Source of the DNA: Limnohabitans sp.
Lineage (GTDB): Bacteria; Pseudomonadota; Gammaproteobacteria; Burkholderiales; Burkholderiaceae_C
Assembly (NCBI GenBank): GCA_009693225.1
Contig: SHXP01000034.1
Span: forward strand, 1 to 13,568
Direction: 5' to 3'
DNA length: 13,568 bases
Shown: positions 1 through 6,806 of the stretch, one piece after another
Layout of the letters: every line of letters begins with the position of its first letter
Position numbering within the stretch: position 1 is the first letter of the stretch
Position numbers and translations under genes: made by a program
Notes under the pieces: generated by a model
Told to the model about the DNA's origin: nothing
Seen by the model: the letters and a program-made list of their open reading frames with translations, nothing else
The model's database searches: none

Positions 1-182
1 AAATGGTGACCAAGCGTGGTGCCGAGACCGCCGTGCTGGTGCCGTTGAACGAGTGGCGCCGTTTGCAAAACGCAGAGCGGCCCCGACTCAAGCAACTGCT
101 GTTGCAAGGCGATGTGCGCACCGCCCAACTGGTGCCGCCACGCCCCCGCGCCATGCGGCGCAAGGCCTCTTCTTTGGCCTGA
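1..182 (+). CDS. Phd/YefM-family antitoxin, 3' part (5' end outside window)
   Basis: The reading frame enters the window from the left and is open up to a TGA at 180-182; 59 codons are visible from position 3. The visible protein begins MVTKRGAETAVLVPLNEWRR, which matches the conserved middle of Phd/YefM antitoxins (a 'V-T-K-R-G-x-x-x-A-V-L-V' strand followed by an acidic-aromatic helix). It ends in a basic, proline- and arginine-rich tail. In this family the N-terminal part binds the operator DNA and the tail wraps the toxin and neutralises it. A PIN-domain toxin gene starts 4 nt downstream, which is the usual antitoxin-toxin order and supports the call. About 20-30 N-terminal residues are probably missing because of the window edge. 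A VapB/FitA-type fold is less likely, because I see no AbrB or ribbon-helix-helix pattern, but the N-terminus is not available to settle it. Confidence 0.7.
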   Translation, partial: MVTKRGAETAVLVPLNEWRRLQNAERPRLKQLLLQGDVRTAQLVPPRPRAMRRKASSLA

Positions 183-186
183 TGCC

Positions 187-594
187 ATGTATTTGCTTGA
201 CACCAACGTCGTATCTGAACTTCGCAAACCCAAGCCGCACGGCGGGCTACTGGCGTGGTTCAACAGCGTCGATGAGACGCAGTTGTTCTTGAGTGCGGTC
301 ACCCTGGGCGAAATCCAAGCTGGCATTAGACTGACCCGTCATCAAGACCCAGCCAAGGCACAAACCATTGAACACTGGCTCAATCAACTGGCGGCGACCT
401 ACAACATTCTGCCCATGGATGCCGCTGCGTTCAGACAATGGGCCAAATTCATGCATCAGCAGTCCAACACGGTTTACGAAGATGCCATGATCGCTGCGAC
501 GGCCAAAGTGCACAAGCTCACCGTGGCGACCCGCAACCTGTCAGACTTCAAACGCTTTGATGTGGCTTTGCTCAACCCTTTTCAAACTCAATAA
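187..594 (+). CDS. vapC: VapC/FitB-like PIN-domain ribonuclease toxin
   Basis: The protein has 135 residues and starts MYLLDTNVVSELRKP, the typical first strand of PIN-domain toxins. The acidic metal-binding residues are visible: Asp5 (LLDTN), Glu42 (LGEIQ), Asp99 (YEDAMIAA) and Asp120 after Asn117 (RNLSDF). Toxins of this type are Mg-dependent endoribonucleases that cut tRNA or rRNA in the cytoplasm and are held inactive by the partner antitoxin. I chose the ATG at 187 because it begins exactly at the conserved 'xxLLDTNV' strand and lies 4 nt after the antitoxin stop. An upstream in-frame ATG at 112 would overlap the antitoxin and add unrelated residues. There is no strong Shine-Dalgarno sequence, so translation is probably coupled to the antitoxin. 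Length and active site look intact. The stop codon is only 12 nt before aroA, so the toxin and an essential biosynthetic gene probably share a transcript. Confidence 0.85.
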   Translation: MYLLDTNVVSELRKPKPHGGLLAWFNSVDETQLFLSAVTLGEIQAGIRLTRHQDPAKAQTIEHWLNQLAATYNILPMDAAAFRQWAKFMHQQSNTVYEDAMIAATAKVHKLTVATRNLSDFKRFDVALLNPFQTQ

Positions 595-606
595 ACCGCA
601 TCCTGC

Positions 607-2592
607 ATGTACGCCACCGACTTCCTCGACCTCCCCGCGCTTGACAGCTCCAGCGGCACGGTCACCCTGCCCGGCTCCAAAAGCATTTCCAACCGCGTGC
701 TGCTGCTGGCCGCCTTGTCGCAAGGCACGACCGAGTTACAGGACTTGCTGGACTCGGACGACACCCGCGTCATGCTCAACGCTTTGCGTGAACTCGGCTG
801 CCATTTGCAAGCCGCCGCCAGCCTGAAAGTCAGCGGCATCAGCGGTAAAGCACCGGACAAAACCCTGGATTTGTTCATGGGTAACGCCGGCACCGCCATG
901 CGCCCGCTGACCGCCGCGCTCGCGCTCATGGGCGCGCATGCCGATCTGCATGGCGTAGCGCGCATGCACGAGCGCCCCATCGGCGACCTGGTCGATGCCT
1001 TGCGCCAGCTCGGTTGCCGCATCGATTACACCGGCAATGAAGGCTACCCACCGCTGGCGCTGCGCGGCCACGAAGGCTTGCAATTGAACCGGCCTATACA
1101 GGTTCGCAGCGATGTCTCCAGCCAGTTTCTGACTGCGCTGCTGCTGGCGCTGCCCCTGGTCGCGACGCAGGACATTGTCATCGAGGTGGTCGGCGAACTC
1201 ATCTCCAAACCCTACATAGAAATCACGCTCAATCTGCTGCAACGCTTTGGCGTGCAGGTGCAGCGCGAAGGCTGGCAGCGGTTCACTGTACCGGCGGGCA
1301 GCCGCTACACATCGCCTGGCGTGCTGCCGGTGGAGGCCGATGCTTCTTCGGCCAGCTATTTCATCGCGCTGGGTGCGATTGCTTCTGCCGAGGGTGTGCG
1401 CATACAAGGCGTCGGCTCAGACTCGATCCAAGGCGATATCCGTTTCATGGACGCGGCGCGCGCCATGGGCGCAGACATCTCCAGCGGGCCGAACTGGGTG
1501 CAAACCCGACGCGGTGCCTGGCCCTTGAAAGCGATTGACATGGACTGCAACCGGATTCCAGACGCCGCCATGACGCTGGCGGTGATGGCTTTGTACGCCG
1601 ACGGCCCCAGCACCCTGCGCAATATCGCCAGCTGGAGGGTCAAGGAAACCGACCGCATCGTCGCCATGGCCGCAGAGGCCCGCAAACTCGGCGCACACGT
1701 CGAGGAAGGCGCGGACTGGATACGCATTCACCCGATCACTGGCTGGCAGGCGGCGGCCATCCATACCTATGACGACCACCGCATCGCCATGTGTTTTTCG
1801 CTGGCGGCGTTCAACCCGGCCAAACTGCCGGTACGCATCCTAGACCCGAAATGCGTGACCAAAACATACCCCGACTATTTCGAGGCGCTGTTCACAATCT
1901 GTACTTCCTCGCAAATTCCGGTCATCGCCATCGACGGCCCGACCGCCTCCGGCAAAGGCACGCTGGCAACGCTGGTGGCGCAGCAACTCGGTTACCACTA
2001 CCTCGACAGCGGCGCGCTGTACCGGTTGACGGCTTACGCCGCACTGCAAGCCGGTCTGGCACTGGACCCGGCGCATGAAAACGCCATCGCCAAGCTGGCC
2101 CGGCAGCTGCCGGTGGTCTTTCAAGGTGAGCACGTGCTTTTGTCCGGCGTCAATGTTTCTGCGGCCATACGCACCGAGGAAGCCGGTATGAACGCGTCCA
2201 AAGTCTCGGTGCTGCCCCTAGTTCGCCAGGCTTTGGTCGATTTGCAGCTGAGCTTCAGGCGCTTGCCGGGGCTGGTCGCCGACGGCCGCGACATGGGCAC
2301 GGTCATCTTCCCCGGGGCGGGTTTGAAGGTGTTTTTGACTGCCAGCGCAAAAAAAAGAGCGGAACGGCGTTACAAGCAACTGATTTCAAAGGGAATTTCC
2401 ACTACAATAGTGGTTATTCGCGCAGACTTGCTGGCGCGTGACGCTCGCGACACCCAACGCAACGTCGCTCCCTTAAAGCCCGCGCAAGATGCTTTGCCAC
2501 TGGACAACTCATCCCTTTCCATCGATTCGTCGGTGACCCAAGTGATGCACTGGTGGCAGGACAAACAGGTGTTCGGCCCCGGCCGCGCCTGA
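607..2592 (+). CDS. aroA-cmk: Bifunctional EPSP synthase (AroA) / cytidylate kinase (Cmk)
   Basis: This single 661-codon frame holds two complete enzymes. Residues 1 to about 430 are 3-phosphoshikimate 1-carboxyvinyltransferase, which joins PEP to shikimate-3-phosphate in aromatic amino acid synthesis. Visible motifs are LPGSKS (21-26), signature LFMGNAGTAMRP (89-100), catalytic Asp319 in IPDAAMT, and RVKETDR (344-350). The intact GNAGTAMRP motif is that of the class I, glyphosate-sensitive type. Residues from about 437 to 661 are CMP/dCMP kinase, with P-loop GPTASGKGT (444-452), DSGALYR (467-473) and DGRDMGTVIFP (559-569), ending in APLKPAQDAL and a C-terminal helix. The linker is about 8 residues, with no stop or start between the halves. 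The start MYATDFLDLP fits the family N-terminus. Separate aroA and cmk genes are adjacent in many bacteria, and fused forms are annotated in some betaproteobacteria. The stretch at residues 598-606 (ISTTIVVIR) looks unusual for cytidylate kinase and coincides with a possible promoter. Confidence 0.95.
   Translation: MYATDFLDLPALDSSSGTVTLPGSKSISNRVLLLAALSQGTTELQDLLDSDDTRVMLNALRELGCHLQAAASLKVSGISGKAPDKTLDLFMGNAGTAMRPLTAALALMGAHADLHGVARMHERPIGDLVDALRQLGCRIDYTGNEGYPPLALRGHEGLQLNRPIQVRSDVSSQFLTALLLALPLVATQDIVIEVVGELISKPYIEITLNLLQRFGVQVQREGWQRFTVPAGSRYTSPGVLPVEADASSASYFIALGAIASAEGVRIQGVGSDSIQGDIRFMDAARAMGADISSGPNWVQTRRGAWPLKAIDMDCNRIPDAAMTLAVMALYADGPSTLRNIASWRVKETDRIVAMAAEARKLGAHVEEGADWIRIHPITGWQAAAIHTYDDHRIAMCFSLAAFNPAKLPVRILDPKCVTKTYPDYFEALFTICTSSQIPVIAIDGPTASGKGTLATLVAQQLGYHYLDSGALYRLTAYAALQAGLALDPAHENAIAKLARQLPVVFQGEHVLLSGVNVSAAIRTEEAGMNASKVSVLPLVRQALVDLQLSFRRLPGLVADGRDMGTVIFPGAGLKVFLTASAKKRAERRYKQLISKGISTTIVVIRADLLARDARDTQRNVAPLKPAQDALPLDNSSLSIDSSVTQVMHWWQDKQVFGPGRA
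2380..2408 (+). promoter_or_regulatory. Possible rpsA promoter inside the cmk part
   Basis: A TACAAT hexamer at 2403-2408 is a good match to a sigma-70 -10 box. The best -35 at a suitable distance is weak (CTGATT at 2381-2386, 16 nt upstream). It lies about 330 nt before the rpsA start. E. coli is known to have rpsA promoters within and downstream of cmk, so the position is reasonable. The call rests on one hexamer inside coding sequence. Confidence 0.25.
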
Positions 2593-2741
2593 ATCTGGTT
2601 CCTCACCATCCCCTTCGCGCTGCATGGCGCACCGGTGGTGAGGTTGTTTCACCCAACAGCGGAAAGCCCGCACCAACAGTCGAACCAGTTTTCCCGCCAA
2701 TCCGTGTTGCGGACGCTTACTCGACGAAATTAGGAAATTGA
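2593..2741 (+). other. rpsA 5' leader between cmk and rpsA
   Basis: This 149-nt gap separates aroA-cmk from rpsA. It contains short potential hairpins, GGTGA/TCACC at 2637-2653 with a 7-nt loop and TCCG/CGGA at 2701-2713, and then a Shine-Dalgarno-like AGGA at 2732-2735, 6 nt before the rpsA ATG. I see no U-tract terminator. S1 is known in E. coli to repress its own translation through a structured leader. A similar role here is possible but is not shown by the sequence. Confidence 0.35.
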
Positions 2742-4424
2742 ATGTCTGAATCTTTTGCAGTCCTGTTTGAAGAATTCCTGAAACGCTCCGAGATGCGTAC
2801 CGGCGAGGTCATCACCGCCGAAGTCATCCGTGTCGAGCACAACCACGTCGTGGTCAACGCGGGGCTGAAATCAGAAGCCTACGTGCCTATCGAAGAATTC
2901 AAAAATGATCTGGGCGAAATCGAAGTCCAGGCCGGCGACTTTGTGTCGGTGGCCATCAGCTCTGTCGAAAACGGCTACGGCGACACCATCCTCAGCCGCG
3001 ACACGGCCAAGCGCCTGGCTTCCTGGATGTCATTGGAAAAAGCCCTGGAATCCGGCGAATTCGTCACCGGCACCACCAGCGGCAAAGTCAAGGGCGGCCT
3101 GACCGTGCTGGTCAACGGCATTCGAGCTTTCCTGCCGGGTTCGCTGATCGAGACCCGTCCCATCAAAGACCTGTCGCCGTTTGAAAACAAGACCATGGAA
3201 TTCAAGGTCATCAAACTCGACCGCAAGCGCAACAACGTCGTGCTGTCGCGCCGCGCTGTCATCGAAGCCTCTATGGGCGAAGAACGTGCCAAGCTGATGG
3301 AAAGCCTGAAAGAGGGCTCTATCGTTCACGGCGTGGTCAAGAACATCACCGAATACGGTGCATTCGTCGACCTGGGCGGCATCGACGGTTTGCTGCACAT
3401 CACCGACATGGCCTGGCGCCGTGTTCGTCACCCTTCCGAGGTGGTGGTCGCAGGTCAGGAAATCACGGCCAAGATCCTCAAATTCGACACCGAGAAAAAC
3501 CGCGTGTCTCTGGGCTTGAAACAAATGGGCGACGACCCCTGGATGGGCGTCAACCGCCGCTACCCGCAAGGCACACGCATGCACGGCAAGGTCGCCAACA
3601 TCGCCGACTACGGCGCGTTTGTCGAACTCGAACCCGGCATCGAAGGACTGGTGCACGTGTCCGAAATGGACTGGACCAACAAGAACGTGGCACCTTCCAA
3701 AATCGTGGCCCTGGGCAACGAAGTCGAAGTCATAGTCCTCGAAATCGACGAAGACAAACGCCGCATTTCTTTGGGCATGAAGCAGTGCAAAGCCAATCCG
3801 TGGCAGGAATTCGCATCAGCCACCAAGCGCGGCGACCGCGTCAAAGGCCCGATCAAATCCATCACCGACTTCGGCGTGTTCGTCGGTCTGGCTGCCGGTA
3901 TCGATGGTCTGGTGCATTTGTCCGACCTATCCTGGAACGAAACCGGCGAAGCCGCCGTGCGTAACTTCAAGAAGGGCCAGGAAGTTGAAGCCGTGGTGCT
4001 GGCGGTTGACGTCGAGCGCGAACGCATTTCCCTAGGCATTAAACAACTCGACTCCGATCCGTTCACCAACTTTGTGTCGGTCAACGACAAGGGCCAGATC
4101 GTCACAGGTACTGTCAAAACAGTCGACGCCAAGGGCGCGGAAATTAATCTGGGCGAAGACATCATCGGCTACTTGCGCGTCTCCGAAATCAGCCGCGACC
4201 GCGTCGAAGATGCTAGCCATGTCCTCAAGGTCGGCGACGAAATCAGCGCTGTGGTGGTCAATATCGACCGCAAAACACGCAACATCCAGTTGTCTATCAA
4301 AGCCAAAGATGCCGCCGATCAGGCCGACGCCATGGCCAACCTGAGCCAGCAAAACGCCGGCAATGCAGGTACCACCAGCCTGGGCGCCTTGTTGCGTGCC
4401 AAACTGGACAACAACGAGAATTGA
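2742..4424 (+). CDS. rpsA: 30S ribosomal protein S1
   Basis: The 560-residue protein is the same size as E. coli S1 (557) and has its architecture of six S1/OB-fold repeats, at roughly residues 20-85, 103-170, 190-258, 275-345, 362-432 and 449-518. Several repeats show the RNA-binding pattern 'G-x-V-x-x-I-x-x-Y/F-G-A/V-F-V-x-L', for example VKNITEYGAFVDLGGIDGLL and the SITDFGVFVGLAAGIDGLVH segment, and end with 'RISLG-K-Q'. S1 sits on the 30S platform, binds mRNA leaders and helps unfold them; the first two repeats bind the ribosome through S2. The start MSESFAVLFEEFLKRSEM is typical, and AGGA at 2732-2735 is a usable ribosome binding site. Its place between cmk and ihfB is the conserved proteobacterial order. 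No truncation or unusual residue is apparent. Confidence 0.98.
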   Translation: MSESFAVLFEEFLKRSEMRTGEVITAEVIRVEHNHVVVNAGLKSEAYVPIEEFKNDLGEIEVQAGDFVSVAISSVENGYGDTILSRDTAKRLASWMSLEKALESGEFVTGTTSGKVKGGLTVLVNGIRAFLPGSLIETRPIKDLSPFENKTMEFKVIKLDRKRNNVVLSRRAVIEASMGEERAKLMESLKEGSIVHGVVKNITEYGAFVDLGGIDGLLHITDMAWRRVRHPSEVVVAGQEITAKILKFDTEKNRVSLGLKQMGDDPWMGVNRRYPQGTRMHGKVANIADYGAFVELEPGIEGLVHVSEMDWTNKNVAPSKIVALGNEVEVIVLEIDEDKRRISLGMKQCKANPWQEFASATKRGDRVKGPIKSITDFGVFVGLAAGIDGLVHLSDLSWNETGEAAVRNFKKGQEVEAVVLAVDVERERISLGIKQLDSDPFTNFVSVNDKGQIVTGTVKTVDAKGAEINLGEDIIGYLRVSEISRDRVEDASHVLKVGDEISAVVVNIDRKTRNIQLSIKAKDAADQADAMANLSQQNAGNAGTTSLGALLRAKLDNNEN

Positions 4425-4475
4425 CCGTCCGCCCCGGTGGCTTATTTTAAACAATATTTCCTGAAATGTATCGCA

Positions 4476-4796
4476 ATGACCCGCAGTGATTTGGTAGAAG
4501 AACTGGCCACACGATTTCCGCAATTGGCGCACCGCGATGCCGAGTCCGCCGTCAAAGCTTTGCTCGACGCCATGAGTGAAACGCTGGTCAAAGGCTACCG
4601 CATCGAGTTGCGCGGTTTCGGCAGTTTTTCCGTCAACCGCCGCCCGCCTCGCATGGGCCGAAACCCGCGTTCAGGGGAATGCGTTGCCATTCCGGAAAAA
4701 CGCGTGCCCCATTTCAAACAAGGCAAAGCCTTGCGTGAGGCCATAGAGGTACGCACGGAAGAATTATTGAAAAGCCCGGGTGGTCTCAAGCCCTAG
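4476..4796 (+). CDS. ihfB: Integration host factor subunit beta
   Basis: The 106-residue protein begins MTRSDLVEELATRF and contains the DNABII signature, including GFGSFSVNRRPPRMGRNP followed by RSGE. This covers the beta-arm whose proline intercalates into the minor groove. IHF is an IhfA/IhfB heterodimer that bends DNA sharply and serves transcription, replication and recombination; ihfA is not in the window. I chose ATG 4476 because it matches the conserved N-terminus. An in-frame GTG at 4437 would add 13 residues (starting MAYFKQYF) not found in the family. No clear Shine-Dalgarno sequence precedes 4476. The protein has about 12 more C-terminal residues than E. coli IhfB (94 aa), which is common in betaproteobacteria. 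The gene follows rpsA by 51 nt and is probably cotranscribed with it. Confidence 0.95.
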   Translation: MTRSDLVEELATRFPQLAHRDAESAVKALLDAMSETLVKGYRIELRGFGSFSVNRRPPRMGRNPRSGECVAIPEKRVPHFKQGKALREAIEVRTEELLKSPGGLKP

Positions 4797-4822
4797 AATG
4801 TCACCCACACAAGGGGACGCAC

Positions 4823-5128
4823 GTGAAAGCATTTATCAGGCTGCTTCAGTGGACATTGAAAGCAGCTGTTTTTTTCATACTGCTGGCCTTTGCCTTGAAC
4901 AACCGGGATGATGCCACTGTGCATTTCTTCTGGGGCTTGCAATGGCAAGCCCCCATGGTGCTGGTATTGTTGGCCGTGTTTGCTTTAGGCGTGGCCATCG
5001 GTGTGCTGGGCATGGTGCCGCGCTGGTGGCGCCAACGGCTTCTGGCGAAAAAAGCACAACAAACCCTGACACCGGCTGCCGATAAACCGGTCACGCCCTC
5101 GGTGGCAGCGGACATGTATGGACCTTGA
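4823..5128 (+). CDS. lapA: LapA-family (DUF1049) inner-membrane protein
   Basis: The 101-residue protein starts at GTG 4823, preceded by AAGGGG at 4811-4816, which is a good ribosome binding site at 6-nt spacing. It has two hydrophobic segments, at about residues 10-26 (LKAAVFFILLAFALNN) and 43-65 (PMVLVLLAVFALGVAIGVLGMVP). Between them lies the pattern 'N-N-x-D-x-A-T-V-H-F-F-W-G' characteristic of LapA/YciS, and a basic cytoplasmic tail follows. LapA works with LapB at the inner membrane to coordinate lipopolysaccharide synthesis, in the pathway that sets LpxC proteolysis by FtsH. The gene overlaps lapB by 11 nt in another frame, so the two are translationally coupled, as in other proteobacteria. 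The low-complexity C-terminus (KPVTPSVAADMYGP) is not conserved in the family as I know it. Confidence 0.9.
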   Translation: MKAFIRLLQWTLKAAVFFILLAFALNNRDDATVHFFWGLQWQAPMVLVLLAVFALGVAIGVLGMVPRWWRQRLLAKKAQQTLTPAADKPVTPSVAADMYGP

Positions 5129-6257
5129 AATCAACCTGATTTTTTTCGGCCTGCCCCTTGCTTTCGCACTGGGCTGGCTGGCTTCGCGTTTCGATTTACG
5201 CCAGCTGCGCATGGAAAACCGCAGCAACCCCAAGGCTTATTTCAAAGGTCTGAACCATTTGCTCAACGAGCAGCAGGACCAGGCCATCGACGCTTTCATT
5301 GAAGCGGTGCAACGCGACCCCGACACCTCCGAATTGCATTTCGCGCTCGGTAATCTGTTTCGTCGCAGGGGTGAATTTGAACGCGCAGTGCGTGTCCACC
5401 AGCACCTGCTTGACCGAGGCGATATCAGCCAGAGTGACCGTGAACGCGCCCAATACGACCTGGCCATGGATTTCGTCAAGGCCGGTATTCTGGACCGGGC
5501 TGAAGCCGCGCTGAGACCTCTAATGGGTACGCCGCTGGCACCCCAGGCCCTGCTGGCCTTGTTAAGTATTTACGAGCGCAGCCGCGACTGGCAGCAGGCC
5601 GCGGATATCTCGCTGCAACTCGACCAGTCCGGCCAGGGCCAGTTTGCCGTGCGCCGCTCGCATTACCTGTGCGAACTTGCCGCCACTCAAGCCGACAGCC
5701 AACAGGCGCAGACCCTGTTAGAGCAAGCCATTGAGACTGCGCCTTTGAGCGCCAGACCGCGCATTGCCATGGCCTCACTGCTCGAACAGCATCAGCGTCA
5801 CGCCAAAGCTTGCGACCACTTGCAGGAACTCGCGCATCTGGTGCCTAACGCCATGCCCTTGATCGCAGCCTCACTGGCCAGGCTCGCGCCGCTGGTGCAA
5901 AGACACATCGGTGTGCTGACCCTTCTGCAGGACAGCTACCACCAGTCGCAAAGCCTGGATGTGCTCTATGCCATCGTCAGCCTGCAAACTGACTTGGGGC
6001 AGGAGCACGGCCGCAAACTGTACGCGTCTCACCTGGACAAGCATCCCTCACTGATTGCCGCCACCCGCTTGCTGGCGGACGCCGCGCTGGACCCGGCGCA
6101 GCAGCCCCAGGTGCAGCGCGCTCTGGAACACGCCGCCAAGCCCCTGCGGCGTTACCGCTGTGCGGCTTGCGGCTTTGAAGCCTTGCAGCACTTCTGGCAT
6201 TGCCCCGGCTGCCAGGCCTGGGACAGCTACCCGCCTAGGCGCATCGAAGAACTCTGA
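5118..6257 (+). CDS. lapB: LapB, TPR/rubredoxin regulator of LPS assembly
   Basis: The 379-residue protein (E. coli LapB has 389) has an N-terminal membrane anchor at about residues 5-22 (INLIFFGLPLAFALGWLA). A long series of TPR helices follows (about 35-340, beginning AYFKGLNHLLNEQQDQAIDAF). The C-terminus is a rubredoxin-like metal knuckle with Cys348, Cys351, Cys362 and Cys365 (YRCAACG ... HCPGC). In E. coli LapB (YciM) directs FtsH to degrade LpxC, the committed enzyme of lipid A synthesis, and contacts LPS transport proteins; both the TPRs and the four cysteines are needed. All four cysteines are present. The ATG at 5118 lies inside the end of lapA and begins the conserved 'MDLEINLIFFGLPLAFALGW' segment. 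The heptose-synthesis genes that often follow lapB in Burkholderiales are absent here. Confidence 0.95.
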   Translation: MDLEINLIFFGLPLAFALGWLASRFDLRQLRMENRSNPKAYFKGLNHLLNEQQDQAIDAFIEAVQRDPDTSELHFALGNLFRRRGEFERAVRVHQHLLDRGDISQSDRERAQYDLAMDFVKAGILDRAEAALRPLMGTPLAPQALLALLSIYERSRDWQQAADISLQLDQSGQGQFAVRRSHYLCELAATQADSQQAQTLLEQAIETAPLSARPRIAMASLLEQHQRHAKACDHLQELAHLVPNAMPLIAASLARLAPLVQRHIGVLTLLQDSYHQSQSLDVLYAIVSLQTDLGQEHGRKLYASHLDKHPSLIAATRLLADAALDPAQQPQVQRALEHAAKPLRRYRCAACGFEALQHFWHCPGCQAWDSYPPRRIEEL

Positions 6258-6422
6258 ACAGCCGCAATGGCTTTTAAAAGCAGCGGGACTTCATCCTTTT
6301 CTGCTTGCTTGCTGAAAAATGAGAGTAATCCGGTTCAGACAGCATTGCGCGGCTGACTGCATGGCTGCGCCCTACGCTGTCTTTGGCCGGTGTCTTAGAT
6401 TTCATTTGCAAGGGTGCATGCC
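6258..6422. other. Intergenic region between lapB and the HHH gene
   Basis: No gene is supported here. It holds a 12-nt palindrome GCTTTTAAAAGC (6270-6281) flanked by CCGC (6262-6265) and GCGG (6283-6286), which together could form a hairpin after lapB. A second hairpin has arms GCGCGGC (6347-6353) and GCTGCGC (6364-6370) with one G-U pair. Neither is followed by a clean T tract, so termination here is possible but not convincing. AAGGG at 6410-6414 serves as the ribosome binding site of the next gene. Confidence 0.4.
6262..6286 (+). terminator. Weak candidate terminator after lapB
   Basis: The potential hairpin has an outer stem CCGC/GCGG and the inner palindrome GCTTTTAAAAGC, beginning 5 nt after the lapB stop. 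The downstream sequence is T-rich but interrupted (ACTTCATCCTTTTCTGC), so this is not a typical intrinsic terminator. Confidence 0.25.
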
Positions 6423-6806
6423 ATGAACAAATCAAGCTTGGGTGCAGTGGCCATGGTTCTGATCTGTCAGCCTACCGCCGCGCTCGAACTCAACCAGGCC
6501 AGCGAGGCAGAGCTTGACGGACTGCGCGGCATCGGTCCGCCGTTCACGCGGCGCTTGCTGGCGGCACGTGAAAAACAGCATTTCAAAAACTGGAATGACC
6601 TGCAAGCACGCGTCAAAGGCGTAGGCCCCCGGCTGTCGCAGTCTTTGTCAGACCAGAGCTTGACGGTGAACGGGGAGAAGTATCAGGCGCAGCCCCGGGC
6701 CAGGGCAAATTATTCGCTGACGGTGCTGAGCTTACGAGAGTTGATCGGATCACGGAACACCAGCGGCTTGACCTCGACGCGCTTGACATTCGGCACCTGC
6801 GCATAA
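6423..6806 (+). CDS. Exported helix-hairpin-helix (ComEA-like) protein
   Basis: The 127-residue protein has an N-terminal signal-like segment (MNKSSLGAVAMVLICQPTAA) and then a helix-hairpin-helix pair at about residues 24-75. The pattern is ELNQASEAELDGLRGIGPPFTRRLLAAR, then a second GVGPRL hairpin, as in ComEA-type proteins that bind DNA backbones without sequence preference. The mature protein probably acts in the periplasm or at the membrane, possibly in DNA uptake; that role is inferred from the family. ATG 6423 is preferred because AAGGG at 6410-6414 sits 8 nt upstream; a GTG at 6414 in the same frame overlaps that site. The domain ends near residue 80, but the frame stays open to 6806. 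Its last 32 codons or so are antisense to the 3' end of pqqE and look like random read-through (LRELIGSRNTSGLTSTRL). The original C-terminus may have been lost when pqq genes were joined here. Confidence 0.75.
   Translation: MNKSSLGAVAMVLICQPTAALELNQASEAELDGLRGIGPPFTRRLLAAREKQHFKNWNDLQARVKGVGPRLSQSLSDQSLTVNGEKYQAQPRARANYSLTVLSLRELIGSRNTSGLTSTRLTFGTCA

Noticed and set aside
736..1407. Long open frame on the minus strand inside aroA (223 codons)
   Set aside because: It is antisense to a well-conserved enzyme, its amino acid composition is Gln/Arg/Ala-rich without recognisable motifs, and long antisense frames are expected in GC-rich coding DNA.
2553..2741. 62-codon plus-strand frame ending exactly at the rpsA start (TGAATG)
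   Set aside because: It begins inside cmk and has no ribosome binding site or conserved sequence; the overlap with the rpsA start is probably chance, although a leader peptide cannot be fully excluded.
3030..3656. Long open frame on the minus strand inside rpsA (208 codons)
   Set aside because: It mirrors the repeated S1 domains, shows no family motif and has no ribosome binding site; it is a frame shadow.
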